Shown here one piece after another: positions 33,371-44,923 of a DNA stretch of 64,000 bases; the stretch's first letter is position 1, and each line of letters starts with the position of its first letter. Position numbers and translations under genes: made by a program. Source of the stretch: Globodera rostochiensis (taxonomy: Eukaryota; Nematoda; Chromadorea; Rhabditida; Heteroderidae); assembly GCA_018350325.1 (NCBI GenBank), contig JAEVLN010000005.1, positions 2,862,142 to 2,926,141 on the forward strand, written 5' to 3'. Below the pieces are notes generated by a model. The model made no database searches, was not told where the DNA came from, and was given only the letters and a program-made list of their open reading frames with translations.

Positions 33371-35747
33371 TTAATTGTCCATAATAATAATGCCTTTTCG
33401 CGCAGCTTTGGCCTCCGCCTCTTTCCACGCCCGAATTTCATTTGCATATTTTTGCTTCCATTCCGCCATTTCCTTGTGATACGCCGCTAAATTGCATTGC
33501 GTCTGGTCAACATACGGCTACAAAATGATGGGAGAATTAAAAATTATTTTAATTACCCCAACCCCCCAAAAAAATGCTAAAGTCTAAGCTGACCAGCTCC
33601 GTAGCCAGGGGGAGGGGGAAGCGGGGCATGCCAACCCCGAAATGAAATTTGAGAAAAAACCCATAGGGGGTGACCCTTTTGGTTGCAATATTCGTAATTT
33701 TTGGACCATTTTTCTTAACAAATTGTCATCAAAAATTCAAAAAATTTTCCCGGCGGCGCCTATCGGCACCGCCGACCCTCCCACCTAAAAGTAAAGCAGA
33801 ATTCGCAAAAAAAAATTGCATTTTTGAAAATTTCTTAACAAAAATGGAGTAAAAACGGAAAACAAACCCCCCTAAAAACGAACATTTTTTTGGAAAAATT
33901 GCTTTACGGGCCTGAAGCCGACAACCATTTTTCAAAATGTGTTTTTTCAGTGCTTTTAAATTAAACCAATATTAGAGAGGTCCGAAATGTTCAATCTTTT
34001 TTTATAATTAATTTTTGAGTGTGGGAGAAAAAGTGCCAAACAAAAAATGGCATGGCAGCACCGGACGGACCCCGACTCGTTCCCGGCCAACTCGTTCACC
34101 CCCAACTCGTTCACCACCCCCGACTCGTTCACTTTTACCCAACTCGTTCACTTTTACCCAACTCGTTCCCCTCTATAAAAAAGGCTTTAAACCCCTAAAA
34201 ATTCTTCAAAATTAGTGGGAAAACACGAAGCCAAGCTCCTTTGTTGCGTATGTCGGACCCCTAACCCGAATTCGAACAATTTTTCGAAAATAAAATTTTT
34301 TTTTCAAAAAAAATTTTTTTGTTTAAAGTCGTTTAAAAGTTATTACTAGGGGTTTGGGGGGTTCTAGGGTTACTATTTTGCTCCAGTTCCGAACCCCAAA
34401 GCCGAAATCGAAAAATTTTTAGAAAAAAATTTTTTATTCAAAATTGATTTCTGTAACAAAAATGTTCAAAAAGCATACTCGTTTACTCTCCCGATAATCC
34501 TTAGATCCATTTTGTATCTCTTAACGATCTAAAAACACAAACAAAAAATTTTTGAAAAAAAAATTTTTTGTTCGACCAATTGTTCAAATTTGGGTTAGGG
34601 GTTCAGAAATGATGAAAACGAAGGTCAGAATCGGATTCTACGAGCCGGTATACCCCTAAAAAGACCTTTTTATCGACTTTGGAAAACAAATTAATTTTTT
34701 TAAAGTCGGGGTAAAGGGAACGAGTTGGGTAAAAGTGAACGAGTTGGGTAAAAGAGAACGAGTTGGGTAAAAGTGAACGAGTTGGGTAAAAGTGAACGAG
34801 TCGGGGGTGGTGAACGAGTTGGGGGTGAACGAGTTGGCCGGGAACGAGTCGTCCTTTTACCGGCAGCACCTGTTTTTCGGCATCCGTCATCTGTCGCCAG
34901 TGTTGGCCCAGCTCGACGTGAAATTCCTTCAGTTCATCCTTCGTTTTGATTGGTTTGGTTTGCTTCTCAAAGCATTCTTTCATGAAAACCAAATACGATG
35001 GCAACGGTTGCTTTGGACGGTTTGTTTCCGTATAAAACTAAAATTGAACAAAATCGTAAATTGTCTGGTGTTAAACGAATACGAAAAAAAAAAATTTGTT
35101 TTTTTAAAAAATATTTTTAGCATGAAAAGTGCGATGAGACCTTGTTCAGCTTCTTTTTCATTTGTAATCTTTGAAGTTTGTTCCTTTTCTCGACATGCTT
35201 ATCCCACAAATCTTTCTTCTGGCCATCTGTGAGCTTTTCAAAATTGTCCCTCAACTCGTCGCCGATCTTTTTGGCACGTTCAGAGTAACTCTAAATTTTG
35301 CATTGTATTTTTTGGCCCATTTAACTTGATGACAACCTGCTTTTCGTCTTCACTCAAACTCTTCCAATTTGTGGAAATAATTTTCAATAATTTAGGGCCT
35401 CCACGTTGCCCCGTTATTTGATCCTTGATAAAAAGTGCAAAAGGTTTTGGCGCGTTGTAGCCCGATGGAAGCCGAGCGGGAATCTGCGTGGGAGCAGACG
35501 ACTGATTAAGACTGGTCGAGATATTTGTTACACTAAATAGGAAACGCCTGACCACAAATTGGTGACCATTTTTTACTTTCAACCAAAAAACACTTAAATT
35601 TTAACCCAAATCTATCCTCACTATTTCCTTAGATTTACAGTTAAGCCTAAAACAAATCAATAACAAACCATTTACTTACTCAGTGCGCACAAAAAAGCGT
35701 GCTTCAGCGCCGATCAAAAGTCGACCAAACTTTTGGCAGAGAGCCAT
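33371..35747 (-). CDS. two-HMG-box protein, TFAM/HMG-5-like mitochondrial DNA-packaging factor
   Basis: Five minus-strand exons in phase: 35747-35680, 35532-35337, 35290-35141, 35037-34870, 33517-33371 (TAA); 242 residues, close to TFAM length. The N-terminus (MALCQKFGRLLIGAEARFF) is basic and amphipathic without acids before Glu15, as expected of a mitochondrial presequence. HMG box 1 is NAPKPFALFIKDQ...WKSLSEDEKQ|SYSERAKK. Box 2 is PKQPLPSYLVFMKECFEKQ...HWRQMTDAEKQ|PYVDQTQ. They are separated by a basic linker and followed by a charged tail. Both boxes are split by an intron at the same EKQ/xY point, fitting box duplication. Known TFAM proteins bend and coat mtDNA and support transcription; C. 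elegans HMG-5 is the counterpart. The last intron (1.35 kb) carries a 799-bp element inserted directly at the donor. Confidence 0.9.
34063..34861. mobile_element. TIR element with terminal tandem 'AACTCGTTCAC' arrays, 9-bp TSD
   Basis: Left end GGACGGACCCCGACTCG, right end (reverse) GGTAAAAGGACGACTCG, then on both sides inverted arrays of 'aactcgttcacttttaccc'. It is flanked by GGCAGCACC at 34054-34062 and 34862-34870. No transposase ORF. An 8-9-bp TSD and long TIRs suggest a Mutator-like non-autonomous element; assignment is inferred. Confidence 0.85.
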
Positions 35748-37257
35748 TTTCTGTTTTCACAACCTTTGAGCGTTCGTCCAAACGAAAGTCAAAAAAAAGA
35801 ATGCCAAATAAAATTAATATTATTGCTTTTAAAAGCATATGTATTACAACGGAAAAGTGAATTTTCTGCAGAGCCAATTAAAGCGCAGGCTGTCGTATAG
35901 CTGACCGGATGCAAAAAAAAATGCTTATATATATATATCAATCGATCGGGCTCGACGACCTACTAACAATTTGTAAGCACGAAAAAGGTAATACTGCACT
36001 TTGCCCACCCCCCCCCCCATTTTCGGTAATTTTTCAAATTGCCGTTTCCAATTCACAATCTGCTGGCTGGCTTTTGCCCATCGTAGCTACATTTTGAACG
36101 CCTTTTGTATCCGCCAGTCGCTGCTAGCGTTCATTCTTTTGTTTCCCGCGGGGGGTGGGGGGGGGGTTGGTCCACCATCGGCTGTCCGCAATGACTTCAA
36201 CACAACATCTGTCGGCTGGCACACGCCAGGATTCTTTTCTTTGCACCTCCCGGGCCGACTGATGCATATGATTCGGGAAGAAATAGCACAATGACGGCGA
36301 TCGTTGTCGACGAAGCACAGAAAACGGAATTTGTTATTCACAGGTCAGTTCCAACGAAATCAAATTTGAAAGAGATTGGCCATTTTGATCAGCTATTTAG
36401 GCTTTGGCCCAAATATTTTTGATTTTAAATCATTATTGGAATGGATCGGTTCAAACTTCTTTTAAATTTTCTAACATTTGTCGGCAAATACGATTTAGCA
36501 TTGGCCACCAATTCCCCCCTCCCCTTCCTCCCTTCACCATCAATTTTCATCTATCTGATCATTTCCACCTTCATGCATGCATATTTCCATCCATCCAATC
36601 GTGCTGTTTCATTTTTTTATAAAAATAATCAAAATTAACAAGGCAACAAACAATGAACAAAATGTGCGTGTGTGAGTTCGTTCACCCAATGAATACAGGC
36701 CATCGTCATTAGAAATGTACATACAATTTTAAAGAAATGTACAGATTTTAAAGGGCTTATATGTAATCTCGTTCGATTTTTTGGACATTAGACCGTTGAT
36801 CGCTCCAAATGTTTTTTTTGTTTTTGTTTCCAGTTTCTCCGGCGGCGCCTATCGGCACCGCCGACCCAACCACCCCCTAAAAACAGTATTTTTAAACCGA
36901 GCGCAAAAAAAAATGCCCCCTAAAGATTGACCTTTTTTCAAAATAGCCCCCCTCCCCGCTAAGCCCCCCCCCCCGAAAAAAGCTCTCGGTACGCCTTTGG
37001 TGGATAGGATATATTGATTTTATATACTAATCAATAGATCTCGTTTTGCGGAATTTGCCAGGTCTAAAAAGATGAACAGACCAGACCGACCGTTATCCTT
37101 ATTTTGGAGAAGATAAATAAAAAGGTAAAACTGTTGAAAATTGTGTGGTGCCAAAGTTGGGACCCCCCCCCCCCACCCACACTAATTAAAGGCACATGTT
37201 TGCCCTCCCATGGGCCACATATACAAACGTCGCCAAACAAAGAACTCCGCCGCCCTT
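35748..37257. other. intergenic, no firm gene
   Basis: A possible + strand 42-codon ORF starts at 36291 (MTAIVVDEAQKTEFVIHR...) with a donor-like 'aggtcagt', but no partner exon was found. G and C runs at 36008, 36151 and 37165. The palindromic dispersed repeat occurs at 36838-36866. Confidence 0.4.
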
Positions 37258-39074
37258 TTATGTCGCCGCCGCCCCTTTACTCCTTCTTCCAATCCGGCCA
37301 TCAAATGCATTCTCTTCGCCCTCGGCAAGGCTTGCCAGGCTCTCGTTCTCCCATGCCTCCTCCCCCTCTTCGGCCATTGACAACAGCTCACTGATCAGCC
37401 TACAAAAACAAAGCCGATTAAAAACCCGTCCGCAAATGTCGGCTTTTATTGGGTTATTTGTGTTACCTCGAAAACAAAATATGCGATAAAAAAGAGTTAA
37501 TAAAGCGTTTAAGACATTTTTCAAAAGCCAGCTTAAATTATACTACCGTCTCAGCTGCGATTGGTACAGCACACGCTTCGTGAAAAGGTGCATGGCGACC
37601 TATGAGCTTTTGTGTGTATCAGGAATTTAACCGGACGGCAAAAAAATTTTTGGAAATTTTCAAAAACTCAAATTTGATTTTTTTTAGCTTTTCTGATCAA
37701 CAAATCCCATTAAAAATTCGAAATTTCTTGGCGGCGTCTATCGGCACCGCCGACCCTCCTCCTCCCAAACAAATCCAAAAACCAAAGGGTAGTCAGAAAA
37801 AAAATTCTTCTTAAGAATGGGAGAGGTCAGACTGCGCCGGTTGACGCCGTTAGGAAATATTCTTGTTGGTTACGCCCCTCCCAAAAAGTATGAAAAATCC
37901 GGACGGAGGACGATTCGTTCCCGGCCGATTCGTTCACCCCCGATTCGTTCCCCTTTTCAGAAGTTTTTTCGTTATAACTTCTTTCAAGTCTAATCAAATC
38001 AAACATTTCGATATCATTCGAAAGCTTACAACTAGTAGAAGCTTACAAAAGCAAAAGCTAAGCGATTGGCCAAATTTCAAAAAAGTTATGACCAATTGTG
38101 GCCAAAAAACGGTTTCTGGCCATAACTTTTTTGAGATTTGGCCAATCGCTTAGCTTTTGCTTTTGAAAGCTTCTACTAGTTGTAAGCTTTCGAATGATAC
38201 CAAAAATGTTTGATTTGGTTAGCTTTGAAAGAAGTTATAACGAAAAAACTTTTGAAAAGAGAACGAATCGGGGGTGAACGAATCGGCCGGGAACGAATCG
38301 TCTTTTTACCGAAAAATCCTACCAATTTTTGTAAATTTCCTAATTTTTTGCCAAAAATCCGGGCCCAAAAATGTACAGAGTCCGGTTACATCCCTGGTAT
38401 GTGTGTATGTATGTATTTAATTTTAAAGTAACTATAAAAATATTGTGGTTTTACAAATTTTTTAGTTTTAAACTCCCTTGGGGAGGAGTGGTTTTAGCCA
38501 TTCTACCTTCACTAACAGGTGCCTGTCCTCTTCCAACAATAGGCGCGCATTGTCCAGTGCGGCTTTAATCTCTTTCTTCTTTTCCCGCTCCAACTTGGCT
38601 GCGCTGTGGCACCATGTCGTGCCATCGCTGACTCGACGTCACCAACTAAATTTATGTTTATAAAAATCGGCATCCAAATTGTCGTGTAGTCAACTAGCAT
38701 TCAGCATATAGTCCCACATTTTTTTAATTTATGATATTTTAGCTGAAGTTTTGGAGAAAGGTCCAGTGACGAAAGGATATTCTAATTTATTACCACTAGA
38801 ATCAATTACATATTTTTAAAATTCAAAATGTGGGACTGCTGTTGACTCCGAGGCGAAGTGTAATTTTTTCAATGTGAACAAACCATTTCGGCAATTTCGG
38901 GAACATCTTCCCGCTCGTCAGCGATGTGCCCGACGGAAGTCGTGCAAAAAAGCTGCTCTACAGCTTTACCCGCCTGATCTCTTCGAGCTTCGCCTTTAAC
39001 TGGCGCCGAGTGTACAGCTCCGGCTCATCAAAAAGTGCGCAGCCGGAGTACACCTCGGATGGTTGAATGGTGAC
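37258..39074 (-). CDS. coiled-coil protein, unrecognised
   Basis: Minus-strand exons 39074-38970, about 38593-38507, 37599-37547 and 37399-37258 (TAA). They read SEVYSGCALFDEPELYTRRQ|..LEREKKKEIKAALDNARLL..|VAMHLFTKRVLYQSQLRR|LISELLSMAEEGEEAWENES and an acidic/Ala end. Most of it is predicted helical and heptad-like. The last two joins close in phase; the acceptor of the second exon is uncertain because its natural frame needs a weak site at 38594. Upstream exons are likely. The second intron holds the 410-bp foldback element at 37901-38310. No family assigned. Confidence 0.55.
37901..38310. mobile_element. 410-bp foldback element, 9-bp TSD, same family as 34063-34861
   Basis: Ends GGACGGAGGACGATTCG and (reverse) GGTAAAAAGACGATTCG, flanked by GAAAAATCC at 37892-37900 and 38311-38319. 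Nearly the whole element is an inverted repeat ('gattcgttcaccc' array, then 'cgttataacttctttcaa', then 'aaagctaagcgattggcc'), so a single strand folds into a hairpin of roughly 180 bp. Confidence 0.92.
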
Positions 39075-40819
39075 CTAGAAAACACAAGTGTTGGCTCGCC
39101 GATTACTTTTCGACTGCGTCCACTCCAGTGAAAGGAACCCCATCTCCTCCACTCCCCCCACACCCCTCCGCTTGAAAAGCGAAACTGAATTTATCGCGGA
39201 ATGGTTGTGGAACATTTAGAAAATCAAATCCACTTTTTCTGTAGATGAATGTTTTTTTTCGGTGTTCGCCCGTTATTATGTTCCTTTAGTTTTAAAACAT
39301 TTGTGATCAAGAAAACTCACTTTTTGTGTGTTTTTAGAAAATTTTTTGTTTGGTTCTATATGTTTTAGGATCGAGTAATTCGTCTCTCATTTTTACCTGA
39401 CAAATGAGCTCTCTGAAGTTGGATTTGAACCATTTGCCAAAAAGAAATAAAGAAATTTCAAAAATCGAATTAGTCGGATACACCTGTCGTTTTCAGCTTG
39501 TTAGAAAACCATTAAATTTGTTTTGTGTTAGTTTTGAGCAGTTATGGACAATGGAAAGAAACTGAGTCCCCATTGAAAGGGATACCAGTCCTGGCTCAAC
39601 TGATTCATGCTGCTTCTGCGCAACATTTTCAAAGATTATTTAGTGCATTAGAGACATAGGGCCCGGATTTTATTCGGTTCTTGTGGGTTATGTGACAACA
39701 GCAAAAAAAATTGTTTTAATGCTGAAAACACACTTCTAGAAAAGGGTCGTAGAATCCGAATATGACTTGCATTTCGACAGATTTTGAATCCCGAATTCGA
39801 ACAATTTCCAGAATTTTTTTCGCATTTTACCATTTTAATCGTCGAAATATCGATGAATTCGATAAAATTTTGCAAGACATTGTTTGAATTCATGCCACCA
39901 AACTATTCTTTAGTCTACACAATGTAAATCAAAAATAAAATTTAATGAAAAAATGTGGAAATTTGTCGAAAAATTGTTCGAATTCGGGTTTGGGGTTTGA
40001 AATTGGTCGAAATGGAAGTCAAATTCGGACACTACGACCTCGAAAACCCCTACAAACAACTTTTTATCAACTTTGAAAAAAAACTCGGATTCGTGTTCCT
40101 CGCATTATTTTACCCTAGAAAACACACTTCTTAAATTTCTAAAAAAATTTTCCGTCGGGACCCCAATTCTCTACCATTACCGACAAAAATAATAATTCAA
40201 ATACAATAATCCGAAAATTTGAAGGAAATTCAGGAGTGTTCATTTGGTAATTGTGGAAAATTCCTCGCAAAAATTCTGAAAATTAAAAGGCTTAGGGGTT
40301 TGTTAAGCTTAGGCCTAAGCCACCCTGAGCTTAGGGTTCGTTAGGCTTAGGCTTAGGCCTAGCTAGCCTGAGCTTAAGCTTAGGCAAAAATAGTAGACCA
40401 TAATTGATGTAAAAAATAGGATGTGAACAATGATGTATTTTTACTTATGTATGCATTAGGGTTGCGTCGAACCTTGTGTTTCTTTTGTTCCGATTTCGAA
40501 AACCGAAATAAAAAAATTCGATTTCGAAAATTTTTTATTTCGACGCAGCCCTAATATCGTTTCCTTGGGGCCCAAACGGCAGGGCCCAAACGTCCTGTTC
40601 CCGAAATTTTTACAAGTTGTGGCGTTTGCATAATATTAAGATTCAAAAAGGAAAGTGCTAAAGAAAATTTTTTTTAAAAAAATTTTTTCCAAAAGGGAAA
40701 AATTGACAAATTCAAAAACAAATTGAATTGATAAAGTACTTTGATCGACAAAGAAAAAATATGATAAAAGGACGGAAACCGTCAACAGCAAAATCCCATA
40801 ATCTTCCATTTTTCACTTT
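39075..40819. other. intergenic, repeat-derived, no gene
   Basis: 39735-40110 belongs to a dispersed AT-rich family carrying 'aattcgaacaattt' and 'gaattcgggttt' (also at 29740, 34250, 55530, 59800, 60730 and 63400). 40286-40390 carries 'cttaggcttaggcctag', a TTAGGC-like block that recurs inverted at 59150-59190. Confidence 0.5.
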
Positions 40820-43048
40820 CTAAATGCCATCGGCGGCAATGTTGAATTTGAAATTCGGGCCAAAATTCGCTTCAATTTTGGTGCCAGGGCAACACAACGT
40901 AACATATGGAAACAAATCGAAGCCAAAATCGACACATAAACCGGCAGTTTCTGCAAAATAACGCAAGGAAATAGTTAAGCAAATAATTTAAAATTAAAAT
41001 TGCAAATAATTTTTTAATTTGTTTTTCATTCTCACCCAAACGCTCCCCGTTTTTTGTGTAAATAATTTGGCGAGTGGACAAATTGACGCCGCAGCCGATG
41101 ACGTCATCGACGCCAAACGAAGGCTTTCCAAGGATGAAAGGATGTCCATTGAAGTGGAAACATCCCTCAACCTCGTGACCCCAAAATCTGCCCTCGTTGC
41201 CTTCGTATGCGTAAGTGCCTTTGTTCCATCCAACCCAAAGGTTCAATGGCATTTGTTTTGGCGCAAGTCCAATGAGAATGCCGCTAAATATAATTAAAAA
41301 AAAAAATACAACACTTCTAAAGCCTTTCGAAGTTCAAATATTTATTTATTTAAGCTTACTTTCCTTTCTCCAAGATGATCACTTCGTAGTAGAAAATGCC
41401 CAAATTCTTTTTTGGAATTGGTCGTTCGGCGCGGACAGAGCGATGCCCTGAAAAGTAAACCAATTCAAAAAATTTATTAACTCTTTTAATAAACTTTTTA
41501 ATCAAATAACTTTAACCGAATAATATTTACCCGATGTCTCTCCATGGACAATCAATCGATCAGGCCCAATGAACGTCAGGTCCCCGTGACATGCAGCGGA
41601 ATCCCATCGATTTTGAAGGGTCAGCCCTAAGCAAAATATTAAATAATCATTTCTTTTGTTAAAAAGCGGTTTCGAGAATTTTGACCTAACCGGATTCGAG
41701 AATAGGGTGACCACCTGTAAAAGCACGCCCATTAGTTGGGAATTGCAGCGGATAAAGCTCGGGCAGACCGACGTCCGGATGAGAATAGTGCACATAAACG
41801 CTGATAATCTCGTCCCGTGTCAACACTCCGGACCGAACTGTCAAAAGTTGGAATTTCGGAGCTATGAAAATAGTTTTGGCATTTTAAAATTCAAACTGTC
41901 CAATCCAAATGGGTGATTGATTACCAATATTCTGAGTAAAATCCTTTTGAGGAATGAGCGGAAAACGAATTTTGAAAAGTGCCGGGCCGAGCATTGCGCG
42001 TATATTAGCCGCTAAAGGCTCTTTCCCATTTTGACGGCATTTATCGTCCGCCCAGCGAAGTGCCTAATTATTTTAATGGAAATATAAACATTTTAAAATT
42101 AATTAATTTGTTTTATTATTTTTTATAAATTTACGGCATTCCAAATTGCAATTTCTTCGCTGATCACACCGTCACGCTCCAGAATCTCATACAATGATTT
42201 CTGATCAATTTGCAAAAACTCTTCCGAGAGGATCAAAGCGTCAGCATTCACATCAATGTGCTCCAAACAACGGCGAGCAAAGTCCCGAAATATAAAATAA
42301 TTAATTATTGTCGTTTAAAAAAGAATAAAAATTTATTTAGAATTAAAAATAAGTAACAATTTGCGGCGCCCACCTCTTCTCCAAGAAAGCGAGTCTGGGC
42401 AAACGCGAAGAAAACATTGCTCAGCTCCGGTATGGGAAAGTTCAAACACAAAGCAGCAAGTTCAGGAAGATCATATTTTTTAGCTTAAATTAAAAAAAAA
42501 AATTTAAAACCGAACATAAAAATTTATAACCCGCATAAAGCACTGTCATTGCATTGTCCCCGTTCAGCCCGCTCACATCGTCCGCATAAATGAAGCTGAG
42601 CATCGCCTTGAACGCCCCCATCTCCACGTCCGACACCTCCACGGGTTTAATCCCTTCCGTAGGGTCTAAAAAATTCGTTAATTACAAAATTTGTTAAATT
42701 TTTTCAGTTTACCGGCATTTCGGGCATCAAACGGGAACATTGCCTCAAAAACGTCGGAGGCAGCCATCAGAATCGCTTTATGTGCTGGCAGAAGCTTAAC
42801 AAAATTAAAAAATTTGAAATATCCTTAATTTAAAAAAATGAAATATCATTAATTAAAGTAATTGAATATAATTAATAAAAGTAATTTAAATATCATTAAT
42901 TAAAGTAATTGATAAAGTAAATGTTTCACTATTTTTCAGAACTCGCCTCCTTTTCGTTTCCTCCGCCCACCAAAAAGTGAACGTCCGCGCCATTGCCTGT
43001 GTCCAGCAAATACTTAATACGGCCGACCACAGAATTTGGTTTTGGCAT
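40820..43048 (-). CDS. BTB-BACK-B30.2/SPRY protein
   Basis: Eleven minus-strand exons: 43048-42947, 42794-42713, 42665-42531, 42483-42374, 42284-42135, 42063-41925, 41837-41715, 41626-41531, 41447-41360, 41283-41036, 40950-40820 (TAG); about 467 residues and all in phase. The BTB domain starts [40 protein letters not shown] follows ([30 protein letters not shown]). The SPRY domain has [47 protein letters not shown] and [20 protein letters not shown], matching cyst-nematode RBP/SPRYSEC B30.2 domains. BTB-BACK proteins usually recruit substrates to CUL3 ligases, so a SPRY substrate arm is plausible. No signal peptide. Intron 1 uses a GC donor (GAG|GCGAGT). The acceptor before exon 42284 reads TTTCGG instead of TTTCAG and that intron has no AG, so the gene may be impaired. 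Confidence 0.9.
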
Positions 43049-44923
43049 TTCACAAAATTATATTTTTAAAAGCGTCTGGGGAAAAAATAGAAATTAATCT
43101 TTCGCCCGCAGAAATGCAATCAATCCCGAAAATGGCCCTCTAAAATCCGATTTAATTCCTAATGCAAGCCCAAAGATTTAATTAAAAAGTTATCAAAAAA
43201 CGGGTCGACGGCAAAGGTGAACGAATGAAATGAACAAACGAAGTGGGAGTTATTTGTGTGTTGTTATGCGCGCAGCGCGTTGTCTAATCAATCAATAAAT
43301 CGATTGAAGGTAAGAGAATGAACTGAAATGGGAGGTCAGAGAAGCAAAATTGCAGTGTTGGGCGACGTAACAAATCCCCAATTCGGTGAAAGAAGTAGAA
43401 ATAGAAAAAACCAGGGTTGGACGGGACCGGGACTTTTGGGAAAAACCGGGACCAAGATTTTCAACCGGGACCGGTTCCGGGACCAACCGAGACTTTACTA
43501 GGGAAAAATTTTTCTTTTATCAAACACTACAAAATTTTAATTTTCCGGCACTTCAAATGAGGAATAAATTAAAATAAAAATGAAAATATTTTTTACAAAG
43601 TACCGGTTGCGAAGCTTGTTGCCATAAATCAATCCGGCCTTAGAAAACAATTTTTCGGAGGATTTATCATCATTAGAGACGAGAATTTAGGGTTTAACCT
43701 TTTTTTTACGGATAGGGTTTGACGAGAGAAGCCCAGAAATAGCATCATTTCGAAAAATTTTGAATTAGAGCGACTTTTTAGTCCCTAAAAAACCCTATTT
43801 CAGCCTTTTTGAGAATAAATCCCTATTCCACCGTTTTTGCGTTTTTATCCCTATTTTGTCACTTTTTCCCAAAATTTTAAGAAAAAAATGCAATATTTTA
43901 GGCATTTTTCCAAAAATCTTAAAAAATGCAATAAAAACGAAAAATATCCCCTTTTTTCAAACTAAAAATGCACCCCTAAAAAATGACTTTTTCTTGTACT
44001 CAAAAATGTCGGTATTTTCCAAAATTTTTACTTTTGATTATTTTTTTATAAAATTCAAAAACTTATGAAAATTAGTACCTTAAAAATCGCGAAATTTGCT
44101 TCTTTTTTTTTGATAAATATAAAACTCACAAAAATCCAGGTTTTTTGGATATCCAGATCCAGACAGAAAACCCCAAAAAATATCAACAAATTCGAAGACA
44201 ATATGATTTGATAAAAATGATTTAATCGACGGAGAAAAAAAATGATAAAACGACAACAAAACCATAAATCCTCTCGTTGGGCGGAAATAATTCCAAAACC
44301 GTTTCAATTATGTTCACAAATTGCTTTGGCGATAATGTTTTTTGTCCCCCCCCCCTTTTTTTCTTGCGTTTGCGCCGCTTTTTAAAAACGAATTGCCGCC
44401 AAAATTTCAATTCTTTCTCACTCAAACACTTTCCGTTCCCCCCCCCCCTCCCCCAAACAAAAAATCGGGCAAAACAAAAATTTCTCCTCAAAACTTAACC
44501 AAATTGGATAATGCATTTGCTTTAGGTCCCCCTACTTCAGCTGAAAGCGAGCACTTTTTTTCAACGGCGGGTTTAATCGTTAATAATTTGAGGAAAAGTG
44601 TCTTCTCTCCGAAAATGCAGAAATTCTTTTTTTGCATCATAATATCAAAATTTATGATTTATACGAATAAAAAAAAATGTTATTTTTTTTAATTAATAAA
44701 AAAAGATTTTCGAGATTTCACCTTTTACGTTTTTTCACTTTATTTCACCTTTTTGATCCCTTTTATTTTCCAATTTTTGCTTTCACTTTTCTCATTTTAT
44801 TTTTCATTTTTCATCTTCTTTCCAATTTTTGCTTTTCACTTTTTCATTTTATTTTTCATTTTTCACCTTTTATTTTCCCCTTTTTGCTTTTCAATTTTAT
44901 TTTTATTTTTTACCTTTTACTTA
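43049..44923. other. degenerate hAT remains, AT-rich, no intact gene
   Basis: A TIR-like start CAGGGTTGGACGGGACCGGG at 43412 has no clear right partner. hAT transposase remains at 44528-44650 are listed separately. 44700-44920 is T-rich ('ttttcactttttcattttat') with unsupported ORFs. Confidence 0.5.
44528..44650 (+). pseudogene. hAT transposase C-terminal dimerisation-domain fragment
   Basis: Reads PPTSAESEHFFSTAGLIVNN followed by LRKSVFSPKM. It fits the hATC pattern P-T-S-A-x-S-E-x-x-F-S-x-A-G-x-I...R..L.P. Only the end of the transposase remains; no DDE core or BED finger was found upstream. Confidence 0.7.

Noticed and set aside
40286..40390. Telomere or chromosome-end remnant from TTAGGC-like words
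   Set aside because: Only a few degenerate units mixed with palindromes, and the same block recurs at 59150, so it is better seen as a dispersed repeat.
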